Assembly (NCBI GenBank): GCA_017461565.1
Contig: JAFTXQ010000010.1
Coordinates: forward strand, 113,304-177,303
Direction of reading: 5' to 3'
Length of the DNA: 64,000 nt
Origin: Oscillospiraceae bacterium
GTDB taxonomy: Bacteria > Bacillota > Clostridia > Oscillospirales > Ruminococcaceae
This document shows, piece by piece, positions 1 to 8,033 of this stretch (position 1 is the stretch's first letter; each line of letters starts with the position of its first letter). Made by a program: the position numbers and the translations under genes. The notes below the pieces were generated by a model, which saw only the letters and a program-made list of their open reading frames with translations, made no database searches and was not told the origin of the DNA.

Positions 1-114
1 GCAAACGACATAAAAGCCATGCAAAAGTACAAAACGCTGTATTCACCCTGCGGCACGGTAGCCTCAGTCTATCTGTGGGAAGCCGCAAGAGAACTCGACA
101 AAGGAGATCAATAA
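1..114 (+). CDS. C-terminal end of an unidentified protein
   Basis: An open frame enters from the left edge and ends at a TAA that overlaps the next start by one base (TAATG). Only the last 37 residues are visible (ending in RELDKGDQ), too little to assign a family. The overlap and the AAGGAG site inside its last codons indicate translational coupling to the downstream CxxCxxCC protein. Confidence 0.6.
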   Translation, partial: ANDIKAMQKYKTLYSPCGTVASVYLWEAARELDKGDQ

Positions 115-590
115 TGTTAAAAAAGATACTACAGCCTGCCTCCTGCGGAAAATGCAGGATATGTTGCGGCTTCGATGAGAGCGACAAATGGGAGATACCC
201 CTCGTATTTTCGGAGCTGAAATCCTATATCCAGAAGAATTACCCCGAAGCAAAGCTTACGCCACGTGGGAACGAATACGTTTTCGATATGCAGTTCAACG
301 GAAAAGAAGTCATCTTCTGTCCCATGCTTACCGAAACAGGCTGTATGCTGGGCGACAACAAGCCTTTCGACTGCCGTATCTGGCCTTTCCGTGTGAACGA
401 CTTCAACGGGACCAAGGTCATCACTGTATCACCTGTCTGCGAAACCGTTTCCGGGCTTTCGCTCAAGGTTCTTTCCGAATTCGTCAGTGCGGACGGCTTC
501 GCCGACATGCTGTTCAGCGAGGCAAAAAAGCACCCCGATATGGTGAAGCCGTATATAAACGGATATCCTATCGTTGCGGCAGAGATCTGA
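114..590 (+). CDS. YkgJ-family CxxCxxCC metal-binding protein
   Basis: This 158-residue protein carries the cysteine pattern of the YkgJ/UPF0153 family, thought to chelate zinc or an iron-sulfur cluster. An N-terminal CGKCRICC motif is followed by CPML, GCMLG and PFDCRIWPF blocks. The family's reaction is not established. I chose the ATG behind AAGGAG over an in-frame start 13 codons upstream, because it overlaps the previous stop and gives the usual family N-terminus just before the cysteine cluster. There is no signal peptide, so it should be cytoplasmic. It shares a transcript with the truncated upstream gene. A weak hairpin follows at about 611-627. Confidence 0.85.
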   Translation: MLKKILQPASCGKCRICCGFDESDKWEIPLVFSELKSYIQKNYPEAKLTPRGNEYVFDMQFNGKEVIFCPMLTETGCMLGDNKPFDCRIWPFRVNDFNGTKVITVSPVCETVSGLSLKVLSEFVSADGFADMLFSEAKKHPDMVKPYINGYPIVAAEI

Positions 591-745
591 CGCTCCAAAA
601 ATGTATCAGATCGGATACTTATTCCGATTTTCACGCAATAACCATACTTTTTCCGAAAATGTTACGCAGAAATAACATAAAAGCAATCGCTGGTTGGTAG
701 AAATAACAGAGCGACCGTGATAAAATAATATTGCGAGGTGAGAAA

Positions 746-1138
746 ATGACACTGCAATTTGACAATTTCAGAATATTCCGCAAGCAGTGCGGACTTACTC
801 AGGAAGAGGTCGCCGAGAAGCTGGGAGTATCCCGTCAGGCTGTGGCAAAATGGGAACGAGGCGAAACCGCCCCCGATATAGAGTTCTGTATAAAACTTGC
901 AGAGCTGTACGGTACAACAGTTGACGCACTGGTAAGCAAAGCGTACACCCATGACGACGACCCCGACGGCAGAAAGCACGCCTTCGGCGTGGCAAAGGTC
1001 AACGACAAGGGACAGATAACTCTTCCGAAAAAAGCAAGGGATATCTTCAATATAAAATCAGGTGACTCTCTGCTGATACTCGGCGAGGAAGGCAGGGGCA
1101 TCGCAATAATAAACCTCGGCAGTATGCCGACAGAATAA
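746..1138 (+). CDS. XRE/AbrB fusion transcriptional regulator
   Basis: A 130-residue DNA-binding protein. Residues 1-66 form an XRE helix-turn-helix (LTQEEVAEKLGVSRQAVAKW) and about 75-128 form a SpoVT/AbrB swapped-hairpin domain (VNDKGQITLPKKARDIF). The ATG follows GAGGTGAG at 735-742; an in-frame TTG five codons upstream lies over that site and is rejected. It sits 31 bases before an ABC exporter on the same strand, so it probably controls that operon, a common arrangement in Clostridia. The inducer is unknown. Confidence 0.88.
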   Translation: MTLQFDNFRIFRKQCGLTQEEVAEKLGVSRQAVAKWERGETAPDIEFCIKLAELYGTTVDALVSKAYTHDDDPDGRKHAFGVAKVNDKGQITLPKKARDIFNIKSGDSLLILGEEGRGIAIINLGSMPTE

Positions 1139-1169
1139 ATAAAAGCGTAACATTTCGGAGGTAATTACA

Positions 1170-1907
1170 ATGAAAGCAGTCGAGGCTGTAAAGCTGACTA
1201 AAAAATACAAGACCAAGACCGCCGTGGACGGCATCGACTTCCATGTGGAAAAAGGCGAGCTTTTCGCACTTCTCGGCGTAAACGGTGCGGGAAAGACCAC
1301 CACTATCCGTATGCTGACCTGCCTGTCAAAGCCCACGAGCGGCAGTGCAGAGGTGTGCGGTCACAACACTCTCACCGAAAGTGAGGATGTCAAGCGCATC
1401 ATCGGCATTTCGCCGCAGGACACCGCTATTGCGGAAAATCTTACAATAAAAGAAAATCTTCAGCTTGTATGCAGGATATACGGCTTCGACAAGGACAAAA
1501 CGACCGCAAAGATCAACGAGATGACTGACATTTTCGGTCTTTCGGAGGTGCTGAACGACCGTGCCAAGACCCTTTCCGGCGGCTGGAAGCGCAAGCTTTC
1601 CATCGCTATGGCACTGATATCCGAGCCCGAGGTGCTGTTCCTTGACGAGCCTACCCTCGGTCTCGATGTGCTCGCACGCCGTGAGCTATGGAGAGCAATT
1701 GAAGCCCTCAAGGGAAAGATCACTATTATACTCACCACCCACTACATGGAGGAGGCGGAGAGCCTCTCCGACAGGATAGCGATAATGCTGGGCGGCAGGA
1801 TCGCCGCTATGGGCACACTCTCCGAGATCGAACAGATTGCAGGAGAAGAGGGACTTGAAGCGTCCTTTGTAAAGATCGCTGATATGGTAGGAAAGGGGGA
1901 GTTATAA
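1170..1907 (+). CDS. ABC-2 type exporter, ATP-binding subunit
   Basis: A 245-residue ATPase of the drug/lantibiotic exporter type. Visible are Walker A GVNGAGKTT, an ABC signature LSGGWKRK (W in place of the common Q), Walker B LFLDEPTLGLD and the switch histidine in TTHYMEEAE. GGAGG lies just before the ATG. Its stop overlaps the start of the permease gene, so the two are co-translated and form a half-transporter that should dimerise at the membrane. Substrate is unknown; the upstream XRE-AbrB regulator suggests inducible export or self-protection. Confidence 0.92.
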   Translation: MKAVEAVKLTKKYKTKTAVDGIDFHVEKGELFALLGVNGAGKTTTIRMLTCLSKPTSGSAEVCGHNTLTESEDVKRIIGISPQDTAIAENLTIKENLQLVCRIYGFDKDKTTAKINEMTDIFGLSEVLNDRAKTLSGGWKRKLSIAMALISEPEVLFLDEPTLGLDVLARRELWRAIEALKGKITIILTTHYMEEAESLSDRIAIMLGGRIAAMGTLSEIEQIAGEEGLEASFVKIADMVGKGEL

Positions 1908-2674
1908 TGAACCGCTGTATGGCTTTTGCAATACGCAACCTTAAAGAACTGCTGCGTGACCCGCTCAGCTACATATTCTGTCTCGGATTTCCGCTGATAA
2001 TGCTGGTGGTCATGTCTGTTGTAAATTCCAGCATCCCTGAGGAAGCAGGCATGACGATATTCCGCATAGATAATCTGGGACCCGGCATTGCAGTATTCGG
2101 ACTTTCCTTTGTTATGCTGTTCACCTGCCTTTCGGTATCAAAGGACCGTTCAGGCTCGTTTCTGGTAAGACTGTACGCTTCCCCCATGCGTTCCGCCGAT
2201 TTTATTCTCGGATATCTGCTGCCCGTGTTCATTCTGGCAGTGGCACAGTCGCTCATTACAATGCTCTGCGCTCTGATAGTGGGGCTTGTGACGGATATAA
2301 AGCTTGATATCCTCGGTGCGCTTGCGGTAGTACCCGCACTGGTTCCGCTCGGTATATTCTTTATCTCGACAGGTCTGCTGTTCGGTACGCTTTTCAGCGA
2401 AAAGGCGTCCCCGGGACTTTGCTCCATCATTATCTCGCTTTCAGCGTTCCTCGGTGGCGTATGGTTCGATGTGGAGGGCATCGACGGCGTGTTGGCCGAT
2501 ATATGCAACGTGCTTCCCTTCTATCACGGAACAAAGGCGGCAAGAGCCGCACTCGCACTGGACTTCAGCGGCGATTTCTGGATAAGCATAGCGATCTCCG
2601 CAGCTTACGCTCTTGTGATGACCGTACTCTCCATCCTGATATTCAAGAAAAAAATGAGAGCCGATCTTTCATAA
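1907..2674 (+). CDS. ABC-2 type exporter, permease
   Basis: A 255-residue membrane protein with about six hydrophobic segments. It has the ABC-2 permease start (IRNLKELLRDPLSYIF) and ends in a short basic tail (FKKKMRADLS). It overlaps the ATPase stop by one base (TAATG), which fixes its start. It pairs with that ATPase as the transmembrane half of an exporter. The transcript ends at a strong hairpin immediately after the stop codon. Confidence 0.9.
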   Translation: MNRCMAFAIRNLKELLRDPLSYIFCLGFPLIMLVVMSVVNSSIPEEAGMTIFRIDNLGPGIAVFGLSFVMLFTCLSVSKDRSGSFLVRLYASPMRSADFILGYLLPVFILAVAQSLITMLCALIVGLVTDIKLDILGALAVVPALVPLGIFFISTGLLFGTLFSEKASPGLCSIIISLSAFLGGVWFDVEGIDGVLADICNVLPFYHGTKAARAALALDFSGDFWISIAISAAYALVMTVLSILIFKKKMRADLS

Positions 2675-2716
2675 AAAACTGCCCCGATGCTGTTCGATCG
2701 CATCGGGGCAGTTTTT
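2675..2716. terminator. Bidirectional intrinsic terminator
   Basis: A 16-bp perfect stem (CTGCCCCGATGC arm) with a nine-base loop is flanked by A-runs on the left and T-runs on the right. It can end both the exporter operon and the converging minus-strand gene. Confidence 0.9.
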
Positions 2717-2722
2717 ATGCAA

Positions 2723-3205
2723 TTAAAATATGATGTCATCAAACACCGCCGAGCAGGCCTTTGCAAGGTCCTGCGGTGCAAGCTCAAGCTGAGTGCCAAG
2801 CTTACCGCCGCTGACGATGATCCTTTCAAAATCCTGAGCCGTGCTGTGTATGACCGTCCTGTAAAGCTTTTTCATACCTATCGGTGTGCATCCGCCACGG
2901 ATATAACCCGTTACTGCGTTGATATCCTTTACAGGGAGCATTTCAAGGGACTTCTCGCCCACCGTGCGGGCAGCTTTTTTCATATCAAGCTCTTTGTCAA
3001 CGGGCAGTGCAAACACATAGTACTGCTTACTTTTTCCTACCGTGACCAGTGTCTTGAAGCTGCTGTCATAGCTCTGACCCAGCATATCTGCAATATGCAC
3101 TCCATCTACAAACTCTTCACACTCATAGTAATTGACCTTATACTGTATCTTCAGCTTGTCCAGTATACGCATAGCGTTGGTCTTTACGTCCTTTTCCTTT
3201 GCCAT
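2723..3205 (-). CDS. ybaK: YbaK/EbsC-type Cys-tRNA(Pro) deacylase
   Basis: About 160 residues matching the YbaK/EbsC fold that hydrolyses mischarged Cys-tRNA(Pro). Recognisable blocks are KTNAMRILDKLKI at the start, the lysine-containing SSFKTLV segment, LPVDKELDMKKAAR and GYIRGGCTPIGMKK. I chose the ATG behind GGAGG. An ATG five codons upstream is possible, but its AAGGGG site is one arm of a GC-rich hairpin (about 3228-3251). Cytoplasmic. It stands alone between two hairpins. A prolyl-tRNA synthetase with its own editing insertion is at the other end of the window, so this is a backup editing factor. Confidence 0.9.
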   Translation of the reverse strand: MAKEKDVKTNAMRILDKLKIQYKVNYYECEEFVDGVHIADMLGQSYDSSFKTLVTVGKSKQYYVFALPVDKELDMKKAARTVGEKSLEMLPVKDINAVTGYIRGGCTPIGMKKLYRTVIHSTAQDFERIIVSGGKLGTQLELAPQDLAKACSAVFDDIIF

Positions 3206-3267
3206 ATCTCCTCCGTGCATAAGACCGCCCCTTGAGCCGCAGCCAAAGGGGCGTTACTTTTTAAAGA

Positions 3268-3435
3268 TCAGAAGCTGTAAACATCCTCGTCGTCGATCTC
3301 GTCGAAATCGTCCAGCTCGGGCTCCTCGAGGCACTCTGCGATCTTCTTGTTTCTTAACAGGAAGAAAGCGACAAGTCCTGCGGCAAGCGCTGCAAGAGAA
3401 ACGATACCTGCAATAATAACGAACTTTTTAGACAT
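3268..3435 (-). CDS. Small single-span membrane protein with acidic tail
   Basis: A 55-residue reading frame with an excellent GGAGG site nine bases before its ATG. After MSKK comes one hydrophobic span (about residues 5-26), a basic stop-transfer (RNKK) and a strongly acidic tail (DDFDEIDDED). No family recognised. The topology predicts a cytoplasmic acidic C-terminus. It is monocistronic, between deformylase and the YbaK gene, and easily missed because of its size. Confidence 0.75.
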   Translation of the reverse strand: MSKKFVIIAGIVSLAALAAGLVAFFLLRNKKIAECLEEPELDDFDEIDDEDVYSF

Positions 3436-3501
3436 AATGAATACCTCCGTAATTTTCTTAGCTAGTCATATTTTAACATATATTATCGGAAAAATCAAGT
3501 A

Positions 3502-3915
3502 TCATATCAAAATTCCTTCAAGATGATCGCACTCATGCTGGATTATCTGCGCCGTAAAGCCGCTGTACCTGCTGCGGCGCTTCTTCATATCCATACCGAG
3601 ATACTCAACTTCGATCGCTTCGTGACGGGTGACGGGCTTTGTACCAGTATGCGAAAGGCAGCCCTCCTCAGCATCGTAGGTTTTAGGAGAACGCCAGGTT
3701 ATAACGGGATCAAGCATCGCCGTATACCTCGCTCCATCCTGAAACACGATGATTCGCTTAAGCACACCTATCATGTTTGCCGCCATTCCCACGCACTCAT
3801 GGGAGTGTGCCTCCACGGTATCCAGAAGGTCCTGCGCCACAGGGAGATCCTCTGCCGTTGCAGGCGCAGACTTCATTCCGAGAAGAAACACATCTCTGCA
3901 TATAGGTCTTTGCAT
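3502..3915 (-). CDS. def: Peptide deformylase (short clostridial form)
   Basis: A 137-residue metal enzyme that removes the formyl group from nascent protein N-termini. All three family motifs are present: GMAANMIG (motif 1; the usual form is GxGLAAPQ), EGCLS with the metal-binding cysteine, and QHECDH with both metal histidines and the catalytic glutamate. The ATG follows AAGGAGGG and is preferred over an in-frame start 21 codons upstream. It is the last gene of the run that begins with the tyrosine phosphatase, ten bases after the lysozyme stop. It is shorter than housekeeping deformylases (about 150-190 residues), so it may be a second specialised copy. Confidence 0.88.
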   Translation of the reverse strand: MQRPICRDVFLLGMKSAPATAEDLPVAQDLLDTVEAHSHECVGMAANMIGVLKRIIVFQDGARYTAMLDPVITWRSPKTYDAEEGCLSHTGTKPVTRHEAIEVEYLGMDMKKRRSRYSGFTAQIIQHECDHLEGILI

Positions 3916-3925
3916 AATACCCTCC

Positions 3926-4672
3926 TTACTTATCAGCGAGGAGATCCGAAAACTCCTCTGCTGTGCCGTTAAATACATTCATATCAACAAATCTTACGCC
4001 GCCCGAAAGCCCCTCCGCCTTACATCGGTTGGTGTACTGCCAGAACATCCATTCCCTGCCATCGGACAGGACAGGGCAAGTCGTCGGCGTGACCTCTCTT
4101 ATCCATACGGGACATTCCAGAAATCCGCCTGCTATGTAAAGGTCATAGGACTTCTTTGTGGCATAGATGACGGGAGTCTTTCCGTAATGCGCTGAAAGAG
4201 CTTCTATCATATCGGAAAGCTGCGATACGACCTCTGCTTTTTCAGGCAGGTTTTTCTCCTTGTCGCCGTAAAACTCCACATCGATCACCGGCGGAAGCAT
4301 ATCATCACAAACAGGAACAGCGGATATAAAATTCTCCGCCTGCGAAGCCCCTGCGCTGTCATAGCTGAAAAAATGGTACGCACCGCAGGGGATCCCCTGC
4401 TTTCTTGCCTGTTCAAGATTGTACCTGAATCGTGCGTCGATATGACCACTTCCCTCAGTGGCTTTGATAAAAACAAAATCCATTCCCTCGCCGAATGTGC
4501 GCCAGTCTATCTCGCCCTGCCACACCGAAACATCCGCACCACGGACGGGATATTTCTCCTGTGAGGGAGAGTTCAGCAGTATCTCTCCCTCAAGAAAAAG
4601 CAAAGCTGTCACAGCCGCAGCAAGTGAGATCAGGCAGATATAAAACGTAGGATTCTTAACTATATTTCGCAT
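3926..4672 (-). CDS. Membrane-anchored GH25 lysozyme
   Basis: A 248-residue muramidase of glycoside hydrolase family 25. One N-terminal hydrophobic span (about 10-30) is followed by the catalytic barrel, with DVSVWQGEIDW at the first strand, IKATEG, and the acidic pair in VIDVEF. The ATG lies just past the upstream stop with GGTGG before it; a TTG six codons upstream is rejected. It should cleave peptidoglycan outside the cell while tethered. It sits within an operon otherwise devoted to vitamin uptake and phosphatase functions, which gives no obvious metabolic link. Confidence 0.9.
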   Translation of the reverse strand: MRNIVKNPTFYICLISLAAAVTALLFLEGEILLNSPSQEKYPVRGADVSVWQGEIDWRTFGEGMDFVFIKATEGSGHIDARFRYNLEQARKQGIPCGAYHFFSYDSAGASQAENFISAVPVCDDMLPPVIDVEFYGDKEKNLPEKAEVVSQLSDMIEALSAHYGKTPVIYATKKSYDLYIAGGFLECPVWIREVTPTTCPVLSDGREWMFWQYTNRCKAEGLSGGVRFVDMNVFNGTAEEFSDLLADK

Positions 4673-4673
4673 A

Positions 4674-6239
4674 TCAGCCACCGATATCAAGCGTAATGAT
4701 ATTATCGTTTATTCCCTTTGCAAGCCTGCGGGCGGGCGTAGTGTAAAAGTAGTTCTCCGAGAAGAACCCGTAAGGTCTGCCCTCGCTTACTATCTCGCCG
4801 TTGAACAGCAAGCCGCATATATCCGCACAGCCTGCAGCAAGCTCCGTGTCGTGTGTGACGAGGACCACTGCCGCACCGCTGTCCGCTATGCTTTTAAGAT
4901 ATCCGCCCAGCTTTGTCTTTGCGCAGGCGTCTATACCCTTAGTCGGCTCATCCAGCAGCAGCACATCCGGATTTTTCAGCAGCAGCTTTGCCAGTGCGAG
5001 CCGCTGACGCTCGCCGCCCGAAAGGTCATACGGATGGCTGTCCAGAAGACCTGTAAGCGCAAAGCGCTCCGCCATATCCTCCCAGCCCGAAAAGCGGAAA
5101 AGCTCCTCTTTCACCGTATCCTCTGTAAATATCTCACAGGGGTTCTGAGGAAGATAAGCGCAGACGATATTTTTCTTCTGTTTCACACTGCCGCTGAGAG
5201 GCTTTATCATTCCTGCAAGGCATTTAAGCAGCGTAGTCTTGCCGCTTCCGTTGCCGCCCAGCACGGCATAGATCCTGCCACGCATAACCTCAAGCGATGT
5301 ATCCTTAAGCACATCGGGAGTATTTCTGCCATAGCTCACCCACAGACGGTGCGCGGAGATCAGCACCTCGCTAGTTTCGGGTAATCCGAGCGGATGATCG
5401 GCTTTCATACCCTCGACTACTCTGCGGCACAGCTCATCCGTTCTGCCTTCACGCACAGACAGCGGACAATTACCATTGCCCCCGCCCATAGAATACACCC
5501 TCACCGAAACAGGCATTGCCGACATCATTTCATGATCTTTCGGAAGCTTTGTACAGATTTCACGAGGAGAACAGTCCGCTATTATACGCCCATGCTCCAT
5601 AACCATCACTCGGTCGGAGATGTACAGCAGCTCCTCAAGGCGGTGCTCCGCAATTATTATCGTCACACCAAAATCACGGTTCAGCCGTGATACAGCGTCA
5701 ATAAAGGAATTGGCAGCTATCGGATCAAGCTGTGAGGTAGGCTCGTCCAGTAGCAGAAGCTTAGGATGAAGCGCCGCAGCAGAAGCAAGATTCAAAAGCT
5801 GCTTCTGACCTCCCGAAAGCGAAGCCACATCTCTCTCAAACACGTTTTCAAGTCCGAAATAGCTCGCCATCTCACCCACACGACGACGTATCTCATCCGA
5901 CGGTAAGCCTACGCTTTCAAGCGAAAATGCAAGCTCGTGCCAGACCTTATCGGTGACGATCTGACTTTCGGGATCCTGCATAACAAAACCGATATCCCGT
6001 GCAGCATCCTCCAAAGGGACTAACGAGCTATCAGTTCCGCAGTACTGAAGCACGCCTGATATTTTCCCGTGCGGAGCTAGCCCCTGCTTCATCAGCCGTA
6101 ACAGGGTGCTTTTGCCGCAGCCCGAAACGCCGCAGACCGTGACAAAGCTTCCCTCGGGAATATCAAAGCTTATTTTATCCAGTGCTTTCCTACCGTCGGG
6201 ATAGGAAAACGACAGCTCTTTCGCTGAAACAATGCTCAT
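4674..6239 (-). CDS. ECF transporter ATPase, two fused ABC domains
   Basis: A 521-residue protein with two complete ABC ATPase units (about 1-235 and 290-515), as in duplicated ECF/cobalt-type ATPases. Unit 1 has GVSGCGKST, LSGGQKQ and LLLDEPTSQLD. Unit 2 has GGNGSGKTT, LSGGERQ and LLLDEPTKGID. Fusion replaces the usual separate EcfA1 and EcfA2. It overlaps ecfT by four bases (ATGA). No substrate-binding S component is encoded nearby, so the vitamin or metal carried cannot be read from the window; a group II system sharing one energising module among several distant S proteins is likely. Confidence 0.9.
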   Translation of the reverse strand: MSIVSAKELSFSYPDGRKALDKISFDIPEGSFVTVCGVSGCGKSTLLRLMKQGLAPHGKISGVLQYCGTDSSLVPLEDAARDIGFVMQDPESQIVTDKVWHELAFSLESVGLPSDEIRRRVGEMASYFGLENVFERDVASLSGGQKQLLNLASAAALHPKLLLLDEPTSQLDPIAANSFIDAVSRLNRDFGVTIIIAEHRLEELLYISDRVMVMEHGRIIADCSPREICTKLPKDHEMMSAMPVSVRVYSMGGGNGNCPLSVREGRTDELCRRVVEGMKADHPLGLPETSEVLISAHRLWVSYGRNTPDVLKDTSLEVMRGRIYAVLGGNGSGKTTLLKCLAGMIKPLSGSVKQKKNIVCAYLPQNPCEIFTEDTVKEELFRFSGWEDMAERFALTGLLDSHPYDLSGGERQRLALAKLLLKNPDVLLLDEPTKGIDACAKTKLGGYLKSIADSGAAVVLVTHDTELAAGCADICGLLFNGEIVSEGRPYGFFSENYFYTTPARRLAKGINDNIITLDIGG

Positions 6240-7090
6240 TTCAACGCTCCTTGATCGTAGCAGCCAATGCGGCTACGTTTGATATTTTCATGCAATATAA
6301 CGCAGGACGGCATGACGCACATGATCCCAAAAGCGATATACAGCAGCATATCCGCAGCGGACAGACCCACGCCCGATACGGCAGGATAGAACTCAAAAGC
6401 ACCGCCGCCGCATATCATAGCCGATACTGCACTGACTGACACAAGCACCACCGCTAAAAGCTGCACCGTTTCTCTGCCACCCAGGCGGTAGAGAGAATAA
6501 CTTGTCCTGCGTGCAGTTCCGTAGCCTCTCGCTCTCATGGAATCGGCGGAGGTCATCGCCTCCTCGGCGGAATACCCGACCGAAGCAGAGAACGCCTTTA
6601 ACGTATCCCTGATACCGACAGCTCCCTGCGACGCCGAGAAATCCCTTGTTCTGCGAATGAATAAAGGGACTAACCTCAGCCCACAACTAAGCACCAGACC
6701 GCTTACAGGAAGCATACGTCCGAAAAGCCAGATGTATTTATCGGTCGTGATATACTTCACGGCATTTATACTCCAACCTGCCGCTGCCGAAATCATCAGC
6801 CCGAACACCGCACCGTACAGCACAGCCTCGGCTGTAACGGGGAGATCTCCCGCAAAGAAAAGCACCGTATCTCCCCTGTGAACGAATACGGGATTAGTCA
6901 CTGCCGATACAACTGTAACAACAGGCAGCCAGATGACGATACGTATATTCCCTGAAAGGATCAGCAAAAGCGCCGCACCGACAGCGGACTCCGCAAGCGC
7001 TATCGGATCACGGGTGAATATCGTGATACCCAGTACCGCAGCAAGATAAACAAAGCAGCATAGCGGATGGGCACGTTCAAGGCTTCTCAT
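6236..7090 (-). CDS. ecfT: ECF transporter transmembrane T component
   Basis: A 284-residue protein with several membrane spans and the EcfT/CbiQ coupling motifs in its C-terminal half (SADSMRARGYG, the Ala-Arg-Gly signature). It transmits ATPase movement to an S component. Both ends overlap neighbours by four bases (ATGA), with the ATPase downstream and the phosphatase upstream, giving stoichiometric translation. No S component is adjacent. Confidence 0.88.
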   Translation of the reverse strand: MRSLERAHPLCCFVYLAAVLGITIFTRDPIALAESAVGAALLLILSGNIRIVIWLPVVTVVSAVTNPVFVHRGDTVLFFAGDLPVTAEAVLYGAVFGLMISAAAGWSINAVKYITTDKYIWLFGRMLPVSGLVLSCGLRLVPLFIRRTRDFSASQGAVGIRDTLKAFSASVGYSAEEAMTSADSMRARGYGTARRTSYSLYRLGGRETVQLLAVVLVSVSAVSAMICGGGAFEFYPAVSGVGLSAADMLLYIAFGIMCVMPSCVILHENIKRSRIGCYDQGALK

Positions 7091-7551
7091 GAAATAATGC
7101 CCTTCTCTGCGAGATAAGCTATCAGCGCCTCACAGCCCTCTTTAACCTCAGAGTATGTGGTATCGAAATCCCCCGTATACCACGGATCGTATATATCACG
7201 TGGACGTTCAGTTAAATCCAGCAGACGGAGTATCTTCCCATCGGGATCTGCGCCTGCAATGCGTTTCATGTTGACTATATTGCGGCTGTCAGCACCAAGC
7301 AGCAGATCATATTCGCTGTAATCTGCCCTCGTCATCTGTCGTGCACGCTTAAAAGAGCAGTCGATGCCCAGCGAATGAAGTATCCTAACCGTGCCACGAT
7401 GCACGCCGTTCCCGATCTCCTCGGTTGAGGTTGCGGCAGAGGCGACCTCAACGCCTTCAATGCCACGCTTTTTCAGCATATCTCTCAATATAAATTCCGC
7501 CATTGGCGAGCGGCAGATGTTGCCGTGGCAGACCATCAGAATTTTGTACAT
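7087..7551 (-). CDS. Low-molecular-weight protein tyrosine (or arginine) phosphatase
   Basis: A 154-residue phosphatase with the CX5R loop at the N-terminus (VCHGNICRSPMAE) and the catalytic Asp-Pro near the end (DIYDPWYTGDFD). The ATG lies behind GGAGGG; an in-frame start four codons upstream is rejected. The family removes phosphate from tyrosine, or from arginine in YwlE. It is the first gene of the ecfT-ecfA-lysozyme-deformylase operon and has a consensus promoter upstream. Its physiological partner is not evident. Confidence 0.9.
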   Translation of the reverse strand: MYKILMVCHGNICRSPMAEFILRDMLKKRGIEGVEVASAATSTEEIGNGVHRGTVRILHSLGIDCSFKRARQMTRADYSEYDLLLGADSRNIVNMKRIAGADPDGKILRLLDLTERPRDIYDPWYTGDFDTTYSEVKEGCEALIAYLAEKGIIS

Positions 7552-7567
7552 TATACCCTCCAAAGCA

Positions 7568-7610
7568 ACGATAAGTTAGCAAAACCAATACAACTTTGCA
7601 ACCTTATCGT
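7568..7610 (-). other. Inverted repeat in the phosphatase operon leader
   Basis: ACGATAAG and CTTATCGT arms enclose about 27 bases in the 5' untranslated region between promoter and ribosome site. It may be an mRNA hairpin or a regulator site; no known class recognised. Confidence 0.35.
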
Positions 7611-7653
7611 ATCAAAATCCGTTTTATTATATATAAGACGTACTTACATTGGA

Positions 7654-7682
7654 ATTATACAACATCCCATCAGAAACGTCAA
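7654..7682 (-). promoter_or_regulatory. Promoter of phosphatase/ECF operon
   Basis: TTGACG, 17-base spacer, TATAAT on the minus strand, about 100 bases upstream of the phosphatase start. Near-consensus vegetative promoter. Confidence 0.75.
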
Positions 7683-7697
7683 GTCGCAGGAACCTAA

Positions 7698-7725
7698 AAC
7701 GCCCCCGATCAGCATCGGAGGCGTT
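7698..7725. other. Orphan GC-rich hairpin between divergent promoters
   Basis: AACGCC-C-CCGAT pairs with ATCGG-A-GGCGTT around a CAGC loop. It lies upstream of both the minus-strand phosphatase promoter and the plus-strand desulfurase promoter, so it does not terminate either annotated operon. The rest of the 482-base gap (7552-8033) holds the two promoters and the TGTAA array; I see no gene. Confidence 0.4.
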
Positions 7726-7819
7726 CCAGGAATTTTTGGAGGATCTGTTATCATTTCATTTTTGTCTCTGTTCATATTGTAGCAGACACGCCGAAAAAAA
7801 TCAATATATATGACAAAAC

Positions 7820-7929
7820 TGTAATCAAATCCGTGAAATTGTAATTTTTGAGTAACCTTTTTCACTCATTTTGTAATCCTTTTGTAACCTTTTGTAATCT
7901 TACTGTAATAACAGTGAAATAACCGTGAA
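7820..7929 (+). repeat. Helically phased TGTAA/GTGAA motif array
   Basis: TGTAA starts at 7820, 7840, 7872, 7883, 7893 and 7904. Related AGTAA is at 7851 and GTGAA-type variants begin near 7832, 7913 and 7924. Most intervals are about 10-11 bases or a multiple, placing the motif on one face of the helix immediately upstream of the desulfurase promoter. Confidence 0.6.
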
Positions 7930-7945
7930 AAATTTCAAAAAACAC

Positions 7946-7974
7946 TGTTCAAATAACATAAAGTATGCTATACT
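7946..7974 (+). promoter_or_regulatory. Promoter of desulfurase/thiI operon
   Basis: Extended -10 TGCTATACT (hexamer 7969-7974) with a weak -35 TGTTCA 17 bases upstream. The weak -35 next to the TGTAA array is consistent with an activated promoter. Confidence 0.6.
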
Positions 7975-8033
7975 ATATTATGTGGAGTTATGCAACAGAA
8001 AAGCCACACAAAAAGAACAAACAGGAGAACAAA

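Noticed and set aside
7644-7793. Short minus-strand frame upstream of the phosphatase gene
   Set aside because: It covers the hairpin and the phosphatase promoter; no ribosome site.
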